64,000 nt of DNA. Source: UBA5070 sp035913415. GTDB taxonomy: Bacteria > Fibrobacterota > Fibrobacteria > UBA5070. Below the pieces are notes generated by a model that made no database searches, had not been told where the DNA came from, and worked only from the letters and a program-made list of their open reading frames with translations. Position 1 is the first letter of the stretch. The number at the start of each line of letters is the position of its first letter. Of the stretch, positions 1 to 5,947 are shown in pieces. The position numbers and the translations under genes were made by a program. The stretch is from assembly GCA_035913415.1 (NCBI GenBank), contig JAMIIV010000052.1, positions 1 through 64,000 of the forward strand. The letters run 5' to 3'.

Positions 1-4
1 ACCG

Positions 5-82
5 GCTCGACCACCGACGGTTAGCTCGACCACCGACGGCAGGCTCGACCACCGGATGCCTGCTGACCACCAGATGATGCCT
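5..82. repeat. degenerate 19-bp tandem repeat
   Basis: Three almost identical 19-bp units beginning GCTCGACCACCG start at 5, 24 and 43, and a decayed 21-bp fourth unit follows at 62-82. The array lies just downstream of the metallophosphoesterase stop codon and may extend beyond the left edge of the window. No coding capacity is evident. Confidence 0.6.
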
Positions 83-130
83 GTCGACGACCGGTGCCGC
101 CGACGGAATCTCGAACCTTCAGACCATGCG

Positions 131-1081
131 CTACAGCGCCTGGATGCGGTCGGCGTAGATCGCCGAGGCGTTGCCGTCGGGGGTGATCTCCAACGCCGCC
201 AGCCGAGCCCCGTAGGCGTTTCCGATGCCGACGTCCACACACAGCAGCCTGCCCTCCGCACGCGACAGGATTTGTCCGGTGGCGCGCGGGTCGATGAGGA
301 ACGTGGGGGTGTGTCCCACCACCATGCGTTTGATCCGCCAGGCGGCGCAGATTTCGTCGAGCTCGCGGGCCAACTGTTCGGGGGTCTTCTTGAGCGCGAT
401 GCGGTACCAGTGGGGGCCGTCTTCGGCCATGGCTGGTGAGCGGGGGTCCAACTCGAAATAGGGACGCAGTTTGCCCATCTCGCGGCGGATGCGGTCGTTC
501 AGCTCGTCGATCTGCCAGATGCAGTACCGCGGGTGCAGACCTCCGTGCACAAACAGCACGTCGCCCACGACCAAAAGCGAGGGGCGGTCGAGAAGCCAGC
601 GCCCCACCATTCCCGTGGGTGCGAGCGCCCGACGGAATTCGAGCCAGCCGAGAGGCTCTTCCTGGAGCCGGCCCATGTCCAGCATGGCGGCGCTTTGGGC
701 GCTGGGGGCTGAGTCTGCCGAGATTTCGGCGAGGTTGGCGCGCAACAGCGTCTGGTCCAGAGCCGATTTGGGAGCGAAATCCTGGTACTCCTGCACCGTG
801 GTGTAGGAGTGGATGTGGTGCATGCTCATGGCTTCGTGGTTGCCCAGCAGGAATTCCACACGCCCACCGGCCTGGGCGGCTTCCCGCATCAGTCGACGAA
901 TCCAGAGGTAGATGCGCTTGGGCCAACCGCCGCGACCGACCACGTCGCCTGTCATGACCAGCGTGGTGTCTTTGCCGCACCAGTGGTCGGTCTCGTCGAT
1001 CAGTCCGGCGATACGCAGCAGACGTGCCCAGCCTTCGAAATTGCCGTGCACATCGCCGATCGCCACCAGGCGGGATGTCAT
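131..1081 (-). CDS. metallophosphoesterase (Ser/Thr phosphatase-like)
   Basis: A 316-residue calcineurin-like phosphoesterase. The bimetal-site motifs are in order: GDVHG (D10, H12), GDVVGRG (D46), GNHE (N81, H82) and a late VVGHTP. The second motif has Gly where GDxxDRG is usual. There is no signal peptide or membrane segment, so it should be cytoplasmic; the substrate (phosphoprotein, dinucleoside polyphosphate or other) cannot be told. The start at 1081 puts GDVHG ten residues in, as is normal; starts at 1108 (ATG) and 1144 (TTG) are also open. It is divergent from argA, with about 105 bp between the two starts for both promoters. Confidence 0.85.
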   Translation of the reverse strand: MTSRLVAIGDVHGNFEGWARLLRIAGLIDETDHWCGKDTTLVMTGDVVGRGGWPKRIYLWIRRLMREAAQAGGRVEFLLGNHEAMSMHHIHSYTTVQEYQDFAPKSALDQTLLRANLAEISADSAPSAQSAAMLDMGRLQEEPLGWLEFRRALAPTGMVGRWLLDRPSLLVVGDVLFVHGGLHPRYCIWQIDELNDRIRREMGKLRPYFELDPRSPAMAEDGPHWYRIALKKTPEQLARELDEICAAWRIKRMVVGHTPTFLIDPRATGQILSRAEGRLLCVDVGIGNAYGARLAALEITPDGNASAIYADRIQAL

Positions 1082-1185
1082 TGGAAGGATCGACGAGGAA
1101 GGGCCCATCGAGAGCAGTTTCGCATCCTTGGAACCACAGCGCAAGCAGGAGTCGGCAATGGGTGTCGGATTTGCACATTTGCTCC

Positions 1186-2523
1186 ATGACCTCCATCGCC
1201 TGGAACGAGCAGGAAGCGGTTCCCGCCCTGCGTGAAGCCCTCGGGTACGTCGCGCGCTATCGCGGCGAGACCTTCGTCGTGAAGATCGAAAGCGGGCTCG
1301 TCGAGTCGCCCGCGTTCCCGGGTCTGATGCGAGATCTTGCCGCGTTGCACCGCATGGGCATCCGCGTGGTGGTCGTTCCGGGGTCGCGCCGCCAGATCGA
1401 CGCCGTCCTCAAGACCTGGGAAGTCGAGTCGCCCGTGGCGGGCGGTATTCGCGTCACCACCGAAGAGGCTTTGCCGTTCGTGACGCTGGCCGCTTTCGAC
1501 GTGTGCAACCGGATCATGACCCATCTGGCGGAATCCGGGGTGAGTGCCCTGATCGGCAACTGGGTGAAGGCCCGGGGCATGGGGATCCTCGATGGAATCG
1601 ATTACCAGCTCACGGGCACCGTCCAGAGTCTGCGCACCGACATCCTGCGCCAGCTCGTGGGCCAGGACTTTGTGCCCATCGTCCCCAACATCGGCTGGAA
1701 TTCGACCGGCAAGCCCTACAACGTGAGCTCCACCCAGTTGGCCATGGAACTTGCCGTGCAACTGGGAGCCAACAAGCTGTTTTTCCTCTGCGATGAACGC
1801 CCCGACCTGGGCGAAAATCTCGTGCTTCCCGAAGATGTGCACCTGCGCGAGAGCGGCTTGCTCGAGTCGGTCACACTCCGCCAGGCCGAGGAGCTTCTTG
1901 CGAAAAACGGCGACAGCATCCGTCAACCGCATCGGGACTACATCGACCGGGGACTGGAAGCCTGCCGCAAGGGCGTGCGACGCACGCACATCGTCGACGG
2001 CCTGGAGGACGGAGCGCTCCTGCGCGAAGTATTCAGCCAAGATGGCATCGGCACCATGGTGTACGCCAACGAATACGATCACATCCGCCGCGCCACCCTG
2101 GCCGACGTCCAGGACATCCTGCGTCTGCAGGAGCCCTACGTCAAACTGGGGGTGCTCGTCCCCCGCACGGCAGACCAGGTGGCCGCCAAGATCGCCGACT
2201 ACGCGGTCTACGAGGTGGATGGCTTCGTCCAGGGTGGGGCTGCGCTGCATCTGTTCGCCGATGGATCGGCCGAGATCGCCGCCGTGGCCGTCAGCGAGCA
2301 CTTGCGTCGGTGGGGTATCGGACGCAAGATCGTGCAGTATCTGATGGACCGCGCCCATCGACTGGGACTGGACCGCGTCTTCCTGCTGACCACCCAGACA
2401 AGTGAATGGTTCGCCGAGCTGGGATTCGTCAAGGGGGATCTCGGCGACTTGCCGGCGGAAAAGGCGGATGTGTACAACCACAAGCGGGGAAGCCTCATCT
2501 TCGTGCGGGTGCTGCGGCGCTGA
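1186..2523 (+). CDS. argA: amino-acid N-acetyltransferase (N-acetylglutamate synthase)
   Basis: A 445-residue protein, close to the roughly 443 residues usual for ArgA. It has an N-terminal amino-acid-kinase fold (about residues 25-285; VVVVPGSRRQID, SGVSALIGNWVKARGMG) followed by a GNAT domain (about 295-445; EIAAVAVSEHLRRWGIGRKI carries the acetyl-CoA loop). The family makes N-acetylglutamate from glutamate and acetyl-CoA, the first step of arginine synthesis. The start at ATG 1186 gives MTSIAWNEQE; longer readings run into the divergent promoter region. The gene stands alone, without other arg genes nearby. Feedback inhibition by arginine at the kinase-like domain is known for the family but cannot be judged here. 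Confidence 0.93.
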   Translation: MTSIAWNEQEAVPALREALGYVARYRGETFVVKIESGLVESPAFPGLMRDLAALHRMGIRVVVVPGSRRQIDAVLKTWEVESPVAGGIRVTTEEALPFVTLAAFDVCNRIMTHLAESGVSALIGNWVKARGMGILDGIDYQLTGTVQSLRTDILRQLVGQDFVPIVPNIGWNSTGKPYNVSSTQLAMELAVQLGANKLFFLCDERPDLGENLVLPEDVHLRESGLLESVTLRQAEELLAKNGDSIRQPHRDYIDRGLEACRKGVRRTHIVDGLEDGALLREVFSQDGIGTMVYANEYDHIRRATLADVQDILRLQEPYVKLGVLVPRTADQVAAKIADYAVYEVDGFVQGGAALHLFADGSAEIAAVAVSEHLRRWGIGRKIVQYLMDRAHRLGLDRVFLLTTQTSEWFAELGFVKGDLGDLPAEKADVYNHKRGSLIFVRVLRR

Positions 2524-2569
2524 TCCTGATGGTGGGGCATGGGGCTCGCGTCGGGTTCCGCGGCTTCAG

Positions 2570-2598
2570 TTGCGGATCGCGCCGGAATAATGTATCAT
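2570..2598 (+). promoter_or_regulatory. candidate promoter of the mazEF pair
   Basis: TTGCGG (2570-2575), a 17-bp spacer and TATCAT (2593-2598). The antitoxin ATG at 2606 lies only seven bases after the -10 element, so the transcript would be leaderless or nearly so. No Shine-Dalgarno sequence precedes the ATG. GTATCATAC at 2592-2600 is close to a palindrome and could be an autoregulatory site, as is common for such antitoxins. Confidence 0.5.
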
Positions 2599-2605
2599 AC
2601 CGAGT

Positions 2606-2842
2606 ATGAAAACGGCGATATCTCTACCCGATGATGTCTTCGAGGCCGCAGAAGTGATGGTCGAATCCCGAGGATGGACGCGATCGCGGCTGTACACGGA
2701 AGCACTCCGGGAATACCTGCGGCACCAGGACTCCGAGGCGATCACCGCCGCCCTGGATCAGGTGCATCCAGGGGATTCCGGGGCTTCCGACGCGGCGCGG
2801 CGTGGCGCCAATCGCGCGATTTTGGGTGCTACCGAGTGGTGA
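2606..2842 (+). CDS. MazE-type ribbon-helix-helix antitoxin
   Basis: A 78-residue protein with an N-terminal ribbon-helix-helix signature (MKTAISLPDDVFEAAE..., then SRGWTRSRLYTEALREYL) and a less ordered C-terminal half that would wrap the toxin. It overlaps the downstream toxin start by four bases (GTGA), so the two are translationally coupled. The role is inferred: neutralise the MazF-type toxin and repress the pair's own promoter. No obvious Shine-Dalgarno sequence precedes the ATG, consistent with the candidate promoter sitting right against it. Confidence 0.85.
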   Translation: MKTAISLPDDVFEAAEVMVESRGWTRSRLYTEALREYLRHQDSEAITAALDQVHPGDSGASDAARRGANRAILGATEW

Positions 2843-3189
2843 TCCGCAGAGGGCAGATCCGCTGGGCGGATCTGGGTGATCCCCAAGGCAGCGATCCCGG
2901 TTACCGCCGTCCCGTGGTCGTGATCCAATCCGATGCCTTCAACCGCAGCCGCATCGCGACGGTCTTGGTCCTGACCCTTACCTCCAACCTGGATCTGGCC
3001 CGGGCCCCAGGCAATGTCCTGCTTCCCAGGCGTGCCACCAACCTTCCCAAGGACTCCGTCGCCAACGTCTCGCAGGTCCTCACCCTGGACCGCACGGATC
3101 TGGAGGATCCCGCCGTGGGTGAACTGGGCGCATCCGACCTGGCTGCCATCGCCAACGGACTGCGTCTGGTGCTGGGGCTGGTTTCGTAG
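2839..3189 (+). CDS. MazF/PemK-family endoribonuclease toxin
   Basis: A 116-residue protein beginning at GTG 2839 inside the antitoxin stop. The N-terminus VIRRGQIRWADLGDPQGSDP followed by GYRRPVVVIQSD is the classic MazF strand with the conserved RxGxIxxxxL and GxRPxVVxQ pattern; NVSQVLTLDRTDLED near the C-terminus also fits. MazF proteins cut mRNA at short sequences when the antitoxin decays. Length matches the family (about 110-120). Complete toxin and antitoxin suggest a functional module; cleavage specificity cannot be read from sequence. Confidence 0.9.
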   Translation: MIRRGQIRWADLGDPQGSDPGYRRPVVVIQSDAFNRSRIATVLVLTLTSNLDLARAPGNVLLPRRATNLPKDSVANVSQVLTLDRTDLEDPAVGELGASDLAAIANGLRLVLGLVS

Positions 3190-3285
3190 TTCACACGCGC
3201 CAGGGACCCTTCGACAGGCACAGGGCAAGTTCCGCCCGCAGGGCCAGGCCCACGTCAGGGGGCCAGGTTCACAACAGCCCGGCTG

Positions 3286-3376
3286 CCCGCCGGTTCGTTG
3301 TGCCGCACCTACGTAGAGCCGCCCTGCAGGGCGGCTCTACGACGGGCGCGTTCGAATTCGGTGGCGAACCGGCGGG
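3286..3376. repeat. nested inverted repeat with 30-bp perfect palindrome
   Basis: A 30-bp perfect palindrome (3312-3341; arms read CGTAGAGCCGCCCTG) sits inside a second inverted repeat whose 12-bp arms CCCGCCGGTTCG (3286-3297) and CGAACCGGCGGG (3365-3376) match exactly. It lies between the convergent mazF and alaA genes. It could act as a bidirectional terminator, though no T-run follows, or be a REP/MITE-like mobile repeat. Confidence 0.75.
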
Positions 3377-3396
3377 AGGGGCGCCCCGCCCGGAAT

Positions 3397-4635
3397 TCAG
3401 GCCGCGGGAATGCCGTTGTGGGCCCAGTCGTCCAGCAGTTCGTTCACACGGCCCAATACGTCCTTCATGGTCTCCCAATCAGGCAGCAAGGTGACGCGGA
3501 ACCGGTTCTGGTACGGGACGTTGAAGCTGGTGCCCGGGGCGATCAGCACGTGTTTGCGTTCCAGGAGTTCGAAGGCGAATTTCTGGTCGTCGAAGCCGGG
3601 GATCTTGTCGGTGTCGACACCGATGAACGCGTACATGGCGCCCATGGGTTTGACCACGGACAGGTAGTTGCTGGCGCCCACCGAATCGAGGATGGTGGCG
3701 CGGGTCTGCCACAGGCGCCCACCTGGGCGTGTGAGGTCCAGGATGCTTTGTTTGCCGCCCAGGGCGGTTTGTACGGCCCACTGCCCCGGCACGTTCGAGC
3801 ACAGGCGCAACGAAGCCAACAGCTCCAGCCCCTGGAGGTAGTCGCGGGCGCCACCCTTCTCGCCGGAGAAACTCACCCAGCCCACGCGGAAACCGCAGGC
3901 GCGATAGACCTTCGAGAGCCCCCCGAAGGTGGCGCAGAGGGTCTTCTTGACCAAGGTGGCCATCGGGACGTGTTCGGCTCCCTCGTAGAGGATCTGGTCG
4001 TAGATCTCGTCGGAGAACACCACGAGTTGGTGCTCTTCGGCCATACGGGCGATCTTCTCCATGACGTCCCGGGGGTAGACGGCCCCGGTGGGATTGTTGG
4101 GATTGATGACCACGATGGCGCGGGTGCGCGGCGTGATGCGGGAGCGGATCTCTTCGGGATCCGGCACGAAGCCGTTTTCGGGCCGGCAGGGGTAGTGGAC
4201 CGCTTTGCCGCCATGGAGAATGGTGGCCGCCGTCCACAACGGGTAATCGGGACTGGGCAGCAAAACCTCGTCTCCGGTTTCGAGCAGGGCGTTCAGGCAC
4301 AGCAGGATGAGTTCGGACACGCCATTGCCCATGAAGACGTCGTCGGAGGTGACATCCATTACACCGCGGCTCTGCTGCTGCATCACCACGGCTTCGCGCG
4401 CCGGGAAAATGCCCTTCTGGTGGCTGTAGGCGTCGGCCTCGCGCAGGTTCTCGATCATGGCCAGGCGCATGGTCTCGGGGGCGCGGAAGCCGAAGGCACC
4501 GGGATTGCCGATGTTGAGCTTCACGATCTCGTAGCCGGCCTTCTCGAGTTCCCCGGCCCGACGGGCCAGGGGCCCGCGGATCTCGTACTTCACGCCATCG
4601 AGGCGGGAGCTGGGGCTGATGCGTTGCGGCTTCAT
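3397..4635 (-). CDS. alaA: glutamate-pyruvate aminotransferase AlaA
   Basis: A 412-residue class I PLP aminotransferase that matches E. coli AlaA throughout: KLNIGNPGAFGF, DVFMGNGVSELI, SPDYPLWTAA, VVINPNNPTGAVYPRD, FSDEIYDQILY and GLSKVYRACGFRVGW (Schiff-base Lys in GLSK), and RLCSNVPGQWAVQTALGG. The family transfers the amino group from glutamate to pyruvate to make alanine. The start at ATG 4635 is preceded by AGGAG eight bases upstream. Between the start and the upstream divergent gene lie an alanine-rich leader ORF (4840-4739) and a terminator hairpin (4710-4670), which suggests transcription attenuation. Confidence 0.93.
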   Translation of the reverse strand: MKPQRISPSSRLDGVKYEIRGPLARRAGELEKAGYEIVKLNIGNPGAFGFRAPETMRLAMIENLREADAYSHQKGIFPAREAVVMQQQSRGVMDVTSDDVFMGNGVSELILLCLNALLETGDEVLLPSPDYPLWTAATILHGGKAVHYPCRPENGFVPDPEEIRSRITPRTRAIVVINPNNPTGAVYPRDVMEKIARMAEEHQLVVFSDEIYDQILYEGAEHVPMATLVKKTLCATFGGLSKVYRACGFRVGWVSFSGEKGGARDYLQGLELLASLRLCSNVPGQWAVQTALGGKQSILDLTRPGGRLWQTRATILDSVGASNYLSVVKPMGAMYAFIGVDTDKIPGFDDQKFAFELLERKHVLIAPGTSFNVPYQNRFRVTLLPDWETMKDVLGRVNELLDDWAHNGIPAA

Positions 4636-4669
4636 GGTGTGCGCTCCTGAACAGAGGTGCTGAGGCGGT

Positions 4670-4710
4670 AAAGAAAGAAAAAGGGGCTCGGCCGCCTCGG
4701 ACCGAACCCC
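4670..4710 (-). terminator. intrinsic terminator in alaA leader (attenuator)
   Basis: On the minus strand GGGGTTCGG pairs with CCGAGCCCC (nine pairs, one G-U) around a ten-base loop (4710-4683), followed directly by TTTTTCTTTCTTT (4682-4670). It lies 35 bases before the alaA start and 28 bases after the leader ORF stop. No other minus-strand gene lies upstream that it could serve, so it most plausibly regulates alaA itself. Confidence 0.8.
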
Positions 4711-4738
4711 TGCAAAGCGGGAACGTGTGCGAGGACGG

Positions 4739-4840
4739 TCAGCCGGGAGCGGCTGCGGCGCTTGCAGCGGCGAGGGTCGCAACACGGGCCGGGGCGCCGA
4801 AGGCGCGGGCGGCGGAGTGTGTCGGGACGAGCCGGTTCAT
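4739..4840 (-). CDS. alanine-rich leader peptide of alaA (predicted)
   Basis: A 33-codon ORF (ATG 4840, TGA 4739) with 13 alanines, including the C-terminal stretch LAAASAAAAPG immediately before the stop. It is followed 28 bases later by an intrinsic terminator and then by alaA, whose product makes alanine. This is the arrangement of ribosome-mediated attenuators such as those of trp, his and ilv operons: stalling at Ala codons would favour antitermination. Only a weak GGA precedes the ATG; an in-frame ATG seven codons upstream (4861) is an alternative. High GC inflates Ala counts, so expression and an antiterminator fold still have to be shown. Confidence 0.55.
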   Translation of the reverse strand: MNRLVPTHSAARAFGAPARVATLAAASAAAAPG

Positions 4841-4953
4841 GTATCCAAGAATACGACCCATGGCGGCGTTGTGGAAAGGGGGGGGGGGCGGTTTGAAGGG
4901 CCGCATGCAGGTGCCGGGAATGGTACGATGCTCCCTGCACCTCCGGAGGTTCC

Positions 4954-5691
4954 GTGCCGGACATCTTCGAATACACCGACTACAGGAAATACCTGGCTGA
5001 CCTCTACGCGTTTCGCAAGCAGGCCAATCGGAGCTTCTCCTACCGTTCCATCGCGCAGAAGGCCGGGATCGCCTCTCCCAGCTTTATTGGCAAGATCCTG
5101 GCCGGTGAAAGCAACATCTCGCACCAGACCTTGATGCGTTTGATCGACGTGTTCCAGATTGCCGGACCCGAGGCCGAATACTTCGAGCTGATGGTCAACT
5201 TCGAACGATCCCGGTCGGAACTGGACAAGAACCACTACAACCAGAGGTTGCGGGCGCACCGACGTCGCTACGGAAAGCCGAAGGACGAGGGGTCCGAGGA
5301 CCTGTTTGCCGTCTGGTACGTGCAGCCCATCCTGACGTTGGTCGAGCTGGGATTGTTCCACGGCGATTATGCATCCCTGGGGCGCATGCTGACGCCACCG
5401 ATCACCGCCCAGGAAGCGCGCCTGGCCCTGGAGTCGCTGATGCTCCACGGTGTGGTGCACAAGGATCCGGGGGGCAGGCACGTGCGCACCCTGCCTCCGA
5501 CACCCTCCGCCACGCCATCGTCGCCCGGGCCCTCTGCACAGGTGGACAACGGGTTCGCGGAGCTCTCGGCCCTCCTGGAAACGCTCCCGGAGTCCGTGCC
5601 GGCCGACCTGCGTCTGCGGATCGACTCCCTGCGCCATGAGCTTCTTCGGCTGGTTCGACAGGCCCACGGACTGCCGCGTCGACCCGTGTAA
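4954..5691 (+). CDS. TIGR02147 family protein
   Basis: A 245-residue protein opening with PDIFEYTDYRKYLADLY, the hallmark start of TIGR02147, a family first recognised as a Fibrobacter succinogenes paralogue group. The segment FSYRSIAQKAGIASPSF with GKILAGESNIS resembles a helix-turn-helix, so a transcriptional role is possible but unproven. Residues 185-210 are a Pro/Ser/Thr-rich linker before a short helical C-terminus. It starts at GTG 4954 with GGAGG at 4945-4949. A TACGAT at 4924-4929 could be its -10. It is divergent from alaA. Its presence is the best taxonomic hint in the window. Confidence 0.85.
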   Translation: MPDIFEYTDYRKYLADLYAFRKQANRSFSYRSIAQKAGIASPSFIGKILAGESNISHQTLMRLIDVFQIAGPEAEYFELMVNFERSRSELDKNHYNQRLRAHRRRYGKPKDEGSEDLFAVWYVQPILTLVELGLFHGDYASLGRMLTPPITAQEARLALESLMLHGVVHKDPGGRHVRTLPPTPSATPSSPGPSAQVDNGFAELSALLETLPESVPADLRLRIDSLRHELLRLVRQAHGLPRRPV

Positions 5692-5947
5692 GGGGAGTGG
5701 TCGGATTCCCTGAAGAGGGGATGCCAGGCGCCGTTTCCGTTTCCGCAAAGGTCCATCGTCGCCTCGGTGACGGGGAGGCTGACCCCGCACTTTGGTGTCC
5801 GCTGCAGTTTCCGAGGAGCCATCGTTTCCTGGCAGGAATCGGTTTGTGCGACCCATGGGTCCGCCAAGGGTGAGGCTTTCGGATCCGGGCATAGGTTGGA
5901 AGAGTGTGGTGGCGGTATGCCGCCCGTCCGCCGACAGGAGTCCTGAC

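Noticed and set aside
2606..3189. Toxin-antitoxin pair considered as part of a mobile island
   Set aside because: No integrase, att-like direct repeats or base-composition break was seen around it.
3298..4650. A 450-codon plus-strand ORF covering alaA and the palindrome
   Set aside because: It is antisense to a full AlaA and has no domain or ribosome site.
4632..4976. A 114-codon minus-strand ORF across the alaA leader
   Set aside because: It crosses the terminator hairpin and ends at the alaA start; the translation is Arg/Pro-rich. The 33-codon ORF in another frame fits the attenuator layout better.
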